64,000 nucleotides of DNA from Calonectria ilicicola (lineage: Eukaryota; Ascomycota; Sordariomycetes; Hypocreales; Nectriaceae), in contig CP085832.1 of NCBI GenBank assembly GCA_020809705.1, positions 1,612,001 to 1,676,000 of the forward strand, in the 5' to 3' direction. Positions 22,104 to 33,943 of this stretch are shown here, in pieces. Position numbers and translations under genes: made by a program. The notes below the pieces were generated by a model, which ran no database searches, was not told the DNA's origin, and was given only the letters and a program-made list of their open reading frames with translations. How positions within the stretch are numbered: position 1 is the first letter of the stretch; each line of letters opens with the position of its first letter.

Positions 22104-25100
22104 GGGCACGGCCGCTCAAGGTCCTTGCTATCGTCTTCGTAAAGAGAGAGCGGAGCGGGCGAAGCTCAAGGCGACGGGAGCTGGGGGAGAGGCATTGAGT
22201 TAGCAGGAGGAGCACCATAAGTAACAGAGGCTGCGACAGAGTCGCATATCGATGGGGAGATTGCGGGGCGCCAGCATGCGTGTAAAGGTTGCGGGCATGA
22301 GATGAGACGAAAATGAAATGACGGAAGTGATTTCAGCGGCGCGCCGAGCCAGCTACTGGTGAGGCCTGAGCTTCAACCTTTGATTGCTCTGGATACCATA
22401 TTGGGTTTCAATGAAGCTTCCGAGCATGGCTCGGGCAAAAGAGCGGGTCTCAGGATCAAGAGTGGGAGATGGGTGAGGGCAGGGGACAAGGTGAGGAAGG
22501 GCCTTTGACGTACTGAGCGTGACGACGCCATATAGCAGCCAGCAGTTAAGGGCTTTGCGAAGGTCCGGGTGTCAAGACGAGAAGCGCGATGGAAAGGAGA
22601 GGTGGTCGTGGTCGCGTGAGGTCGTAAAAAAAAATAAAATAAAAAAGAAGGCGTATGTTTACTGTTGTGATTGCTGTGATTTGACGCTGAGTTGCCGTGG
22701 TTTCTGTGTGTGTGAGTGAGAGAGCCGGAGCGTGTGTGTGTGTGAATGGATGGGATAGGCAGGTCAGAGAGCAAACGATAGGAGATGGGCGAGGGCGCGA
22801 ATCGCAAGCTTCCTAAGTAGAAGTAGAAGTAGAAGTAGAAGCAAAACGTACCGGGAAAATGCAACTCGGGGGCAGGACGAAACGAGGCTGCGAAACGCGA
22901 CGTCTCTCTTGCAGACAGGAACTACGCTTGCTTCAGGTATGACGGGCAGCAAGCGACATTTGCAGATGTGAAGCGAGCAACGAAAGGAACAGAGGGCGGT
23001 CCAGGCAAAATGAGAAGACGCACAGCACACACAGACGCACCCGAGTCACCGGCTGTGGGTGAAGAGCAGATGAGAGAAAGTGGGACTCGCAAACGACTCG
23101 AGCTCTCGAGCGCGCAAGCCGCTAAGCACTCCCAGGTACCATCTACCTGGGGCTAACGGCAGAGCGCAGGCCGCTCGCTGCGCCCTCCGTGAGGGCGACG
23201 CCAGAAGGACGGCGCTGGACTGCCACAGAAAAGGGCCCCAAGGAGCGGTGCTACGGGGCCAGAAACAGTGCTAGGGGCGCTAGAATTACGAGGCGGCGTC
23301 GCTAAGAGCCGGTAGGCCCGTGTGCCCCCTCGCCACGCGACCGAACTGGTATAGGATACTTTTGGTTTTGGCTGGGCTGCCCACTCAGTGGCAGCAGATG
23401 CAACTGAGCTAGGGCAGGCCGTGGGAGGTGGGAGGGGGGGTTACAGCGGGTTGCAGCAGGTGGGCTGGGCGTGCGTCCCGGCCGGGGGGGATGCCCCTGT
23501 CCACTGTGCCGCCATTGGTGGAACCGCCACTTGCAATCAGCTGCGGGGCCTCCTCTTTTGGGACCTTCTCCTGCGAACCACGCGGTGCACAGTCGATGTC
23601 GAGTTGGGACGAAGGGTGCGGGCGGCCTGTTGGTTGGCCGCAGCTGAGCCCGGAAAGCGTGGATGAGGAAACAGAAGAAATAAGACAAAAGGAAACATGC
23701 ATGCAAGAGAGAGGGGGGGAGGCCAGGAAAAGAAAATAAGACCTCGGCACATTTTTGCATCGTGCCATACAAGGGGGCCGGGCAGGCTTCTTGCCAGCAG
23801 CGAAGGAGGCCATGTGCACACAAGTCATGTTTCTCCTTATTGCTCTCTAAGCTCCTACGGGCTCCGACAGGTTCCTCCAGACCGAGTGTAGGTTTTAGGA
23901 TGAGGGCAAGATGGATCCCCGACCTCATATTGGACGGGGTCGGTCCGCCGAGCCTTGGGGGGCATGGACCACTCACAACTCACTCACGCTGTTGCTGGCG
24001 TTGGAGAGGCCGGCGTCGATGGATCATCCCAGAAGATTCCAGGTTTAATAAGGACGGCACCGTGCTCCGTCATCCTATTTGTCCGAACAACACGCACTGG
24101 CACCTAGACAACGCACGACCACATGGTTTCTTCCGCCAGCACCATCCTGGGGCCCGTCCTAGAGGAGCCGTCTCGGCCGCGTCTCAAGAGCTCCGACGTC
24201 AGATGGCGATGACGATATCCGGGGGCGAGGATGTCCAGATCGGTCAAATTTCCGTGCACCTGAAAAAAAAATAAATAAATGATATTACGAAATTGCCCAG
24301 AAAGTAATAACTAAGATGATATAGGCCAGCTGTCACTCGTCATATTCGAGCAACCGAATCACGTTCGAAAATGACAAGCCAAGCCTGTTTTAGGTGACAG
24401 CCGGAAGTTGATGGACTAACGAACCTCTGGTCCCCCCCTGCCCTCAAGTCTTGCCTGCGTCTTCGTGCATGATGCACGACCAGGACCACAAGCAACCCAT
24501 TATGCAACCATTTACTGATCCCACTCTGCTGCACGCTGTCCGTGTCCAACCGACTGGCTGTGAATCCAAGGTGGCTTTTTTGGTGACTGTGATGAATTCC
24601 TTCTCTTCACCCATCCCCCATCACATTGCACATTGTGACTTAGCGCACGCACTTGGGGCTTTGACATGTCCCCTCACCCATGCAGATCCATGTACCCATG
24701 CACACTTTTGGGCAGAGAGCAGCGCACGCACACGTGAGTGGCCAGATTCAGCCATCATTGAGAAAAATTCCCGACCATTCAAACCAAAACATCGGCTGGT
24801 CGATCTGGGACCCTTGCAGGCAATTCCAACGACGCGGTTCTCGCAGTGAGTGCACTTTTGGAACATGCATGTTCCGTCTGACCTGGAGTGAAACACGGTA
24901 GACGGGATCCAGCAGCATCCAAGACCACACCAATCGCATCCGCGGGCCTGATCAAAACCCATCATGATGAACAGCTTCAAGTCCCAGCACACCAACCTGC
25001 CGGGGAACCACGGGGAACCAACGGAGCTCCCCCGCACCGGCCAATCAGGGCCAACCACCACCCTTTGGCAATGGCACATCACCCACAACTAGAGTTTTGG

Positions 25101-27070
25101 CTATCAGACCCCGTTGGCCCCAAACGGAATCCTAGAGGCCCAAAAGCAGGCCGGATCGTGTTGGATCCTTCCTCTTCACGGATGTCCGTTTACGTCCTCA
25201 AACGACAAAAGTGGCCCTCTCCCACATGGCAAGCTGGCAGTTTGCGGATGGCACCTGGCACATGGCATCCTCCCGCTTTACCCGTCCGCCGCCCGCCCGT
25301 CCGCTCTCAACGCCGGCGATGCAAACACTTCAACTTTGGTTTGCTCTTTTTGCCTGCCCCAACTTTATTCCATTTGCCGTCTCCAATCGGCTCCAATCGG
25401 TTGCTTTTGCCGAGCAACCTTGATGTGAGAGCCGCTTGGATGCCGCCACCTAACCACACTTTTTTGTACTTTTGTGGTCCTTGCGGTCCTTGTGGTCCAT
25501 CTCTCTTGTCCATCGCTCTCTCTCTCTCTCCCTCTCCTGCACGACACCACCATCACCGCTCCCACAACTGCCCCTCATCCAGTTCATGCACACCCCACGA
25601 GTCATTGCGCCAGGGCCTTTTGTGCCTTGTGACTGTTTCCGCAGCGGCGCGTACAGGGCCAATAATGCCGCTATCCCGCCGACGCAAGCCTCGCTGCGGT
25701 AATTCCGACCGCTCATGAATGGCGGTGACGGCTGGACCATGGCCATGGTATCCCAATTTCTACCTAGTGCTCGCGCGTATCCCAATTGCTCCTGGGCTCA
25801 GCACAGTCACCTATGACTTGCTTTTAGTTTTGCTTGTACCTTGCGCTGGGCCAGCCATAGATAGTATTCTCCGACTCAACCGTTCCCCCCCGTACTAAGG
25901 TGAGGCTTGGCCGTGAAGCCATCCCCCGCCACCGCTGCCGATCTCTGTCCAGATTCGGCCCCTGGCATCCATGATCTTCCTCCGTAGGGCACGCTGCCGA
26001 AGGTTGAATTCATGCATGCGCTCAGCAGCAGTGCTGCTCGACCGCCACTTTCCCTTTTCGGTCACCGTCCGTTCGCACCTTTTTTTTTTTTGGTCGCAAC
26101 CCAAGAAAACACACAAAGAGTAAAAAAACAAAAAAGGTTACTGCCAAGGAAAACCAATAAAGCTATGCAGCAGCGGCGGTATTCACCCAATGTAGAGTCG
26201 TAGTCGGAGACAATCCGATGCAAGTTTGAGGTGCTACAGTTACAGAAAAAGTATTAGGCTGAATGTTTCAGCTATAGCAAGAGTAAAAGATATATATCGA
26301 GTGCAGGATGAGGTTGTCTCCAGTTCTGCTACCTCGCTCTCGCTGTATGTAAGCTCACGCAGAATAAGCCGGACCCAGCGCACGACCGACCCAAAAGCTC
26401 AAAAAATTCAGGGTTCCGAAGCTTGACATGCAGGTGATGAATCACCAAGTGTGTGGGCATGCGACAAATGAAGCTAGGCATCCTGATCCCCAGCCTTAGT
26501 CTTGGGATTTTCTCAAGCTAGATGAGTCGAGGCCCAACTGGACAAGAAACGTTTGTTTTTTCTCAACAATAATTGCTTGTTCTGACTTGTAGCATTGAGA
26601 CCTCAGGAATATCACAATTGATCATGTGAATCACACAAAACGATAGCTCACGGATGTCATGTTTCCACGGAACTAGTGTCCAATGGTGGATCAGGTCAAT
26701 CACTGATCGTTGATTGGAAGCTGCCCGGCCATATGTAAGGTGTGACGCCTTTTTGAGACTGAAGGCGTGAGAAGGACAACGCCACTTTCGTCAACATCCT
26801 GATGAAATCGCAATGTTTACCATATTAACCTACAAATTGGTCTATCCTTTGCCTACATGAGGTAATATTTCGGCGAACGTTACATGATAAACTTCTTGTT
26901 TTCGTATGTCGTGTCGTAGAGAATATTTATGGAGAGATCGCTAGAGTTTGCATCTTACAGTGGGGATGCTGATTGATGTCTTGCTGAAACTCAAAACCCC
27001 ACCTTTATCATGGAAATTCCGCTCAGTCATACCGCCCAAAGCAAGCTCCCAAGGGACGAGCACAATCAGA
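22104..27070. other. Gene-free 5 kb gap between divergent LTE1 and the Ap4A phosphorylase gene
   Basis: Nearly 5 kb lie between two divergent starts. Open frames on both strands overlap and shift without domain content, and are rich in Pro, Arg, Ser and Cys, as expected from GC-rich non-coding DNA. Visible are T-tracts, TG-runs near 22734-22743, a short GAAGTA tandem repeat, and the hairpin CCCAGGTA-CCATC-TACCTGGG at 23131-23151. The LTE1 half probably contains a long 5' untranslated leader. No tRNA, snRNA or transposon was recognised. Confidence 0.55.
22815..22841. repeat. Short GAAGTA tandem repeat
   Basis: Four to five tandem copies of the hexamer AGAAGT lie in the likely LTE1 leader or promoter. 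It is a simple-sequence tract without other meaning that I can see. Confidence 0.85.
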
Positions 27071-28033
27071 ATGGATGCCAGCAGTCCCGCGCGCCTTGAA
27101 ATCGACGAAGCCAAGCTTAGTGAAAAATTTGACGAGCTCATAGACAATGGCGTCATATTCTACGACGCGAATCCGAAAGTTTCGACATACGAGCATGGCG
27201 GGTACAGGGTGAGTGGGAACCCATGATGATGGGAGGAGGGTCTTGACGCCCGACCGCTAACAGCGCTCTAGTTCGAATTTCAAATAACAAAAGCTCTCAA
27301 CAACAAGCCCGGCGTTTCCTCAGCTCCGACTGGCGTCGTCAGGCCTGGTGTCGCTGGGGAAAATCCCATAGCCGGAAGCGACATCAATGTCTCCGGAGCC
27401 GAGGTGCAATCGATTGGGACCACCCACCTCATTGCTTACAACATGTTTAGCGCATTTCGACCCCATATGTTGCTTCTTACCCAAAACGGGCACAAAAAAC
27501 AGTACGAGCCGTTGGATATCGACGACATCACAGCGTCACACGACATTTTGTCAGCCCTAAAGGAGGAATATTTGGTGTTTTACAACTGCGGCGTGGCGTC
27601 CGGCTGCAGCAGATTCCACAAGCACTTACAGGTAATTCCCAGCGGCTCGGCGACTTTCGATATTTGGCGGGAGGTTGTCAGCCATGGCAAGAAGATGCCG
27701 TACCAAGCATTCACCCGAAGCTTTGGTTCTGAATTTCCCAGCCCAAAGGAGATTTTGTCCATTTATCTTGACTTATTTGAGCAGGCTCAAAAAGCACTGG
27801 GCCAATCGCTGAGCGAGGACAACAAAGCTCCAGCTCACAATGTCATTTTTGATCGAAAAGGTATCATGGTGATACCCAGGCGAGCTGCAGGACGCGATGG
27901 AGCCGAAGCAAATGCCATGGGAATGCTTGGAATTCTCTGGATGTCCAAGGACGAGATTGCGCAAAGGTGGGTAAATGTAGGCGGCTCAGACGTTTTGAAA
28001 GCTGCAGGAGTGCCGGAGACACCCGTTCATTAG
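27071..28033 (+). CDS. ATP adenylyltransferase / diadenosine tetraphosphate phosphorylase (Apa1/2-like)
   Basis: Exon 1 is 27071-27208. A 63 nt intron (27209-27271; GTGAGT, CGCTAACAG, TCTAG) leads in phase to exon 2, 27272-28033; 299 residues. The enzyme family splits Ap4A with phosphate to ATP and ADP, and runs in reverse as ATP adenylyltransferase, in the cytosol and nucleus. The HIT-like motif is visible as SRFHKHLQVIP, with His162, His164 and Gln166. Upstream blocks AYNMFSAFRPHMLLLT and YNCGVASGCS are also typical, as is the C-terminal region APAHNVIFDRKGIMVIPR. Length is slightly below the 300-330 residues of yeast Apa1/Apa2. An upstream in-frame GTG/ATG extension to about 26970 is open but has no family-like sequence, so I prefer the ATG at 27071. 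The family gene symbol cannot be split between APA1 and APA2. Confidence 0.9.
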
Positions 28034-28165
28034 ATATTACCCTGGTTTTATCAAGGTCAATGCGTGATTATAGAGGCACCCGCCATATAGATTACGTTCA
28101 AGGATTTTCTAGACAGGATCATGACAAGCATAGACATTATATGGGAAATTGAATATTTTTTGAGC

Positions 28166-30032
28166 TCACACTTTGGATCTTGATCTAATTTTATACTTCC
28201 GCCTCTGTTGGAGTTTCCAATACCAAAAGCCAACAACTGTAAGGGTAAGGAATATCGTGACTGCTATAAAGGGCCACAGGTATTCCGTAACTTGGGCGGC
28301 GCCAGAGTCTGCAGTTCTAAAAGCAACACTTGAGAAGACGACAGTCTGAAATAGGTTAGCAGTTCTGCAAAAACTTAATCGGTAGGCTAAGGGACACGGA
28401 CCGCTGAAAAAGTTCCGGGCAGAAACAACATGGTCAGAACTGTGATTGTGTTCATTGAAGAGCTATCGCTCAACATGCTTGTTGCCATGTCTATGTCTGT
28501 TGCGCTGTCTTGTTGGGTGACGATGTGGAAAACCTACTAGATTAGTTGAACGCCCCCATTGAACAAGGCCAATCAATTTCTTACAAAGTTCATTGCCGTC
28601 TCCTTTCTGAGATTATACCCATTGAGATAATTTTGCTGACAATAGAATGCATCCAACAGATATTTCATCATGCCATGAGTGCGATCAATAATGCTACCGG
28701 GGGATACAAACTTGTTCCTCTCACAGAAACTTTTGTGTGCAGCCAGTATCCTATCACTAAGTTGGATGGACGAAAAGACACTAGACAGACCAGTGTTGAT
28801 CATTTGGGAAACCTGGTTCAAGTGGATCGTTATACCTTCCAATTCGAGACGTGCTTCCATGTCTCGAAGTGTATTGACTGCATGCGTCGGGATATTGTTG
28901 CCAGGATCATCGTCAAAGTTAATTTTCCTGAGCTGTTGCTGTTAGACGGCTACCCTAGGGGGGAAGGTGGCATGAATCATGAATGGACTGGCAGCAACAT
29001 CCTGAGGCGTTAGTTTCGGGCCGTCCGGCTCATAGTGTTCAAGCTGAATCCGGTCGACAAAGTCAAACCACTCTCCATCTGTGGGTCCGACGACAATATA
29101 GAAGGTGAGATTCTTGGACGGCGAATGGGTCATATAAATTGAACATGGTGCCTTGTTTCCCTTGCCTGCATGTGCACGGCCCTTGTCGTATCGCCCTTTT
29201 TGATGCCATCGCGGGTGTTGGCAGAAAAACTCTAACCTAGGAGTTAGCTATTTACCAGTAGCGATGGCTTGGCGGGGGGGTTATTACCAAAAGCATTTCT
29301 CTCCTCTAGTTCGTCTTTTTTCCACTGCGAAACCGAGGACCAGTAGTTGGGTCTTCCTAGTAGATCCAGCAAGAATCCGCTGTGAATGTCAAATCGCTTA
29401 AACAATTTCGTGATGAGTTCCTTTGAGATTGATGCTCGAAAGTCAAAAAGGGAGGCATCGTCAGGTTCGAGTTTGACACATCTTTCTCGCGTTAGCAAAT
29501 ACTACGTGCGAATAACCACCAGACACGAAAACGTACAACGCCAACAGTGCTGGATGCTCATAGCTCGAGTCCAGTGACTTTCAAAAGTCAGCCATGCAAG
29601 CAGGGCGCTCGTAAACTAGGGTCTTTCCTTACATCAAGAATAGCTTCTATCTGGTAATCGCTTTGGTTTAACCGATAATCTAAATTCGACCTGTTAATTA
29701 GGTTTTACTATCCCGCAGCGGAGCAACTTGCCTAGTTTGCTATTTTCTCCGGAAATGGCAATGACATCGACGCTAGAATGCGGTTGGAAGTTATTTGGGT
29801 TCAACAGTTCGTGTTGGGTGTGACGGCGTAGCCCGGGATGCACCCAGGGATCCGTGTACCGCAGCCTGGAAGCGAAAGGCAATGATGTCGACGTGGACGT
29901 GGTGGGGTTTGCATCGAGCCCGTATGATGGCGCCCTGACGGGTCTGTCCTGGAATTTGGCGTCGGAGTCTGTAAAGCCCGCCACCCCGAACTTCTCCAGG
30001 GCGCCTTTTTGGATGAGGCTTGGGTCCTCCAT
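28166..30032 (-). pseudogene. CorA-like fungal membrane protein gene with one in-frame stop
   Basis: The splice model has exons 29732-30032, 29633-29679, 29537-29577, 29288-29481, 28585-29231, 28402-28533 and 28166-28345. Introns are 52 (GC donor, GCAAGT), 55, 55, 56, 51 and 56 nt. Every phase agrees, giving 514 codons, but codon 291 is TAA (28942-28944). Family-like blocks are IHSGFLLDLLGRPNYW, FFCQHPRWH, SPFMIHATF, then VLTMLFLPGTFSA before a first helix and YLWPFIAVTIFLTLTVVGF as the last helix, near the C-terminus. This is the layout of fungal CorA-like proteins (Mg2+ channel superfamily), with a cytosolic domain followed by C-terminal helices. The stop cuts off both helices. CAA to TAA in a CpA context would be a C-to-T type change. 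The remaining sequence and all splice sites look intact, so the loss is recent, or the stop is an assembly error or read through. Confidence 0.75.
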
Positions 30033-31899
30033 GTAGTAGTTGCAATTTGTGAATTGTTGTGAAATGAGCGGAAATAATCGCAGGTGAGGGAAACATCCGG
30101 GTCGGACAGGAAATTAAAATGTGGCACAAGACTGGCTTGATTGAATACGCGCAACCAGGGTTTGCGATCCTTTCAGATTTCCTTTCAAACATGGTAAAAC
30201 CCGTGCCTCAGCAAGACGACATGGTAACCATTTCAGGGTGATTGACCTGGTCATGCTGGAAGGTCGGTAGCTGTGCAGGGGTAAGTAGTGGACACACCCA
30301 CTGAACGTGCCCAGCGGTGCCATACATATCTCGCCGTTGCTGACCCTACACTTCCCGCCTCACCAAAATGAAACTTAGTTTAATGCAATCAGATGGCTAG
30401 GAATTCCCTCGTGGGTGCCGAATTTGAGAGAGAATAAGATCAGGTAACCTAAAGGTGCCTAAATGCACAGTCAAATCGCACACCCAAAGAGACCGGGGTA
30501 TTTTGTGCTTGTTGTTCCTGGAGAGGGAGCATCCCGCCTCCAATTGGATGCTAATTCAAACAGCGATCAGCAGGGGCTTGAGACATCGACGGTGAGGTAG
30601 CCATGGCTGTCCAGCCACTGCCATACTAGTTGTCCTGTGGCTGCAAGGCACTCAGCAAACATGGACATGACGGGGCTCTCGTTTCAACACTGCGTGCATA
30701 CGTCCACCTGAGCAAGCAGGTAAGCCCCACTGCTCCAGGCGTGATGGATCGTCATGTTTGCGCCCAGGCGTCGTACAGTCCCCATTTTCACCGCCTCCCA
30801 GCGGAGTTCAAAGGTAGATATCTATTAGACCAGAACTGGACCTAAGGGGCTTTTGGGGTTTGCGCAATGTGCCTCAACGCATTCCGTTGTTGCTTAGCAA
30901 GACTAAGCTGGATACATCTTTCTTGTATGTGGTCTTACCAGCATCAGAATATTCAACCAAACAATTATCCACCTCCATAATAACTGTGATTTGAGACTAG
31001 AAGTTAGCTTGAAATATCTATTTGTCGCTGGTTGTGGCGTGACAGCTGCTGTTCAATGGTGCTCAGAGACATGCAAGCAGGTAAGCATGCCTGAAGCCGC
31101 CCTTCCCCACCATGGCGCATAGCACGGCTTTTTATTTGGTTCGCCAATGCAGGTGAGAAGGGATCGCATTTCTACAGTCATAAATTGAATCTTTCCCAAG
31201 CGTCCGCCTAATAAAACTCTCCGTTTAATGATTATGGATCGTTGATGATGGCCTGTCTAAAAACATGAAGGTGGGTGAGGGTTAGGATGGGATGGTCGGC
31301 TAAACATTCTACTCTCCATAGCCCTTAGATGAATTTTACACAACATAATACCAAGAATTATTGGTAATTTGTATCAAGGAGCGCAGATGATGCTGCCTAG
31401 CTCGACCAGCCAGTGAGTGTCTCAGCCTGACCAATGAACGGACTCTTAGATGGGGCTGGGAGCACTCGGCGGCTAGAACCAACAACCAACAAGCCATAAC
31501 ACCCCAACTCTTCAGCTGAGGGTAATGTTAACGTGGAAGGTTTTTATTGGATTGAGATTTCATGCCAAAATTAGACATGCAAGGTGTGGGCATCCTCGCC
31601 TCGGCGTCTAAACCAGCCAGTGCTGCCCAGAAGATGTAGCGGGCTCGTTTCGAGGCTGGGCGCTGTGCAGGTGTTACCTCAGCTTAGCCAATCCATGGAA
31701 CCCTGCTCTTGCATCCCTCCTTCTTGAGATTTGACTTCTTTCTCGTCACCTTTGAACGTGCTGAACGATATCGATACTACTTTGATGACTCGCATCCAGA
31801 CCTCTGCAATCACTCCACACTTCTGAAGCCGAACTTTACAAAAATACGTACTAGCGACGTACATGCATGGAATGAAAAGAAGGAAAACGAATTGTACCC
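30033..31899. other. Intergenic region, 1.87 kb
   Basis: No gene is supported. The right-hand part (31461-31899) is the upstream region of ankyrin gene copy 1 and is duplicated ahead of copy 2. The left part holds the promoter of the leftward CorA-like gene. Small frames such as 30630-30845 lack support. Confidence 0.55.
31461..31682 (+). repeat. Upstream duplication unit, copy 1
   Basis: It aligns with 33541-33760, beginning with AGCACTCGGCGG in both and continuing with scattered differences and small indels. The offset is about 2.08 kb. Both copies end about 200 bp before the ATG of an ankyrin gene, so promoter and gene were duplicated together. Confidence 0.85.
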
Positions 31900-33209
31900 A
31901 TGGCTTCAATCGGCTTCGGGTCGATTGATGGCCAAGGCCTTGCTGTCGGCAACAACGTGTCTGATGGGAGTACCTTCAACCACAACCACGGGACTCAAAT
32001 CAATATCAGTAAGAATAATCCAACGACCCATTTGAAAGTTGTGACAAATATTGGAGACTCTAAAAGTAGTGTTAGATCTTGGAAATTGTCCTAAAGAAAC
32101 CTTGGACAAGCTTCGCGATGTGAGCTCATACCAAACTCTGCAAAACAACCTCTAGCTTCTTGAACCTGACACTGTGATACAGCTCTTCACACCAACCGCA
32201 AATGTGAACCCTCCAAGGAGCAAGGGTGGGTTTCGAGCGACGCGAGATGGGATCCTCCTTTGGGATCCGGATTATATGTCAAGCGACGATGAGGAGTCTC
32301 GTAAATCGGTATATGCTGAGGTATGCTATTACTCAGCCATCCGAAAAAACCAATTCGACGAGCGATCAATTCGTATCATATTCGAACACGACGCTAAAAA
32401 GCTTCTGATCAAGCTTCCGGGCAAGGGCGAAACAATACTTCACCAACTGGCCGCATTGAAAAGGGTTGAAGACGATGAACTTGGCTACTCTCTAATTGGC
32501 GCTATTGGCGTCGACCCTCAGGACTGTGAGGGGAACACACCACTGGTGTGGGCGTTGAAGGCAAATAACGATAAAATGGTGGAATGCCTAATTAATTCTG
32601 GCGCATCGGTAAAGTTTGTGGATGGGAGGACTGTACTCCACTATGCGGCTGCTTATTGCAGCGAAACCATATTGAGGACTTTGAGACGTATCAATGAGGC
32701 TAATTGCATTGATGTGGATGTGGATCAAAGAGACTTCAATGGCCAAACTGCTTGGGATTTGTTCGTCGCTTGTAGCTATGGCAATTGGTGTGAGAAAGAG
32801 CCCGGAAGTCGTTGCCCTGTTGTTGGTGAGAAGATACCATTTGCTTGGCTATTTAAAGCCGTTCAAAACGAAAGCCTGGGCAAAGATGAGAGACAGATCG
32901 AGTAGGTCCTGGAGGCATTGACTAATAAAGACATAACGGCATCTTGTTTCCATCTGGATCAGCTAGGCAAACGGAAATCGGAAATCCACGATGAAGAATT
33001 CGTTTGGTGGCATTCGGATGTCCAACGTGAAATTCAGGCCGGAAATTTTGACTTTGCAGAAAAAGAAATCAGGGAAAAGTTGAAAAAAAATCGGGAATAG
33101 GCGCAAAAAGGATCTGTTTGACGAGGACAAATTTGATCCATGGCGCCAAGAATACTTGCGTGACAAGGAACTGTATGAATACTTCGTTGAGGCAGAAGGG
33201 TTTTCTTGA
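31900..33209 (+). pseudogene. Ankyrin-type gene copy 1, broken by a stop and a frameshift
   Basis: Exons are 31900-32008, 32076-32119 and 32183 onward, with introns of 67 and 63 nt (branch CTGAC in the second). Exon 1 encodes 36 residues plus one base, the same phase as copy 2. The product reads IGFGSIDGQGLAVGNNVSDG at the N-terminus, then GGFRATRDGILLWDPDY, then two or three ankyrin units (GNTPLVWALKANND, RTVLHYAAAYCSE). It stops at TAG 32903-32905. Beyond it the same frame continues with clear homology to copy 2 (CFHLDQLGKR, EFVWWHSDVQREIQAGNF) until an A8 run at 33084-33091. From there homology continues in another frame (DPWRQEYLRDKELYEYF) to TGA at 33207-33209. So the gene has one nonsense codon where copy 2 has a Gln, and one single-base shift. 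It also lacks roughly 210 residues present in the middle of copy 2. A shortened protein ending at 32905 (about 290 residues) could still be made. Confidence 0.78.
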
Positions 33210-33943
33210 TGGATGATTCGGAAATATCGGTGGAATACTTAAAATATTGATGCAATATTGTGACCATACGGTTTAAAGGCGTCGTTTTATTTTCCTTTTT
33301 TCTTTTTTTTTCACGAAGTAAGTGGTGCAGACGTTCCATTCGTTCCCTTAATCTGGGGGCTATCTTGACCTCATTTAATCAGGGTGCGACGACCCGATGA
33401 AACGGGTTCGGCGCAGATTGTAATCCCAAAATTAAACATGAATTGAGACCAGTTTTTTCAGGTAAACTAATGTTTTCAATTGTGTGATAAAATGTAAACT
33501 GTGTCGCCCTCGTTTAATTGTGCGGGGCAGCTCCCAGATGAGCACTCGGCGGTTAGAGCCAACAACCAACAGGCCATAACGCCACCTGGCTCTTCTGCCA
33601 AGGGCAATGTGGATGATTTTTATTGGGCCAAGGATTTATGCCATAATTAGAAATGCAAGTCGTACGCACCCTTATCTGAGCGTCTAAATTAGCTCATGTT
33701 TGCCCAAAGACGGGAAGCCTGCTTCTGGGTCTAGGTCTTACAGGTATTACCTCAAAAAGACCAAGGTTTGTCTCACTCCAGAGGCCTCATTTCTTCTCCG
33801 TCATCTTCAAATATACCAAAACACGGGTATACCATTTTATACTTCACCTCGAGACCTCAACACTACTACGGTAGCTGGACTTTTGTCAAAAATACTTACA
33901 GTATGCCAACAAACAATAAAGAGACAACATTTAAATTGCTTCC
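33210..33943. other. Intergenic between the two ankyrin copies
   Basis: It contains the 3' flank of copy 1, with a T-rich tract near 33290-33312, and the duplicated promoter unit of copy 2. No separate gene was seen. Confidence 0.6.
33541..33760 (+). repeat. Upstream duplication unit, copy 2
   Basis: This is the partner of 31461-31682. Shared words include AGCACTCGGCGG and AACAACCAAC, and the order of blocks is the same. It is the upstream part of the tandem duplication that produced the ankyrin gene pair. Confidence 0.85.

Noticed and set aside
23302..23976. 224-codon frame on the minus strand between LTE1 and the Ap4A phosphorylase gene
   Set aside because: Pro/Arg/His/Cys-rich translation typical of GC-rich non-coding DNA; several equally long frames overlap on both strands.
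26948..27070. N-terminal extension of the Ap4A phosphorylase
   Set aside because: Open and in frame, but without family-like sequence; the ATG at 27071 fits the family length and start better.
28919..28956. 26 nt intron GTAGCC...CTCAG that would remove the TAA in the CorA-like gene
   Set aside because: Far too short, and it would shift the frame away from the downstream homology.
33380..33420. Possible tRNA-like GGGTTCGGC segment
   Set aside because: No acceptor-stem pairing, anticodon arm or B-box consensus (GGTTCRANNCC) around it.
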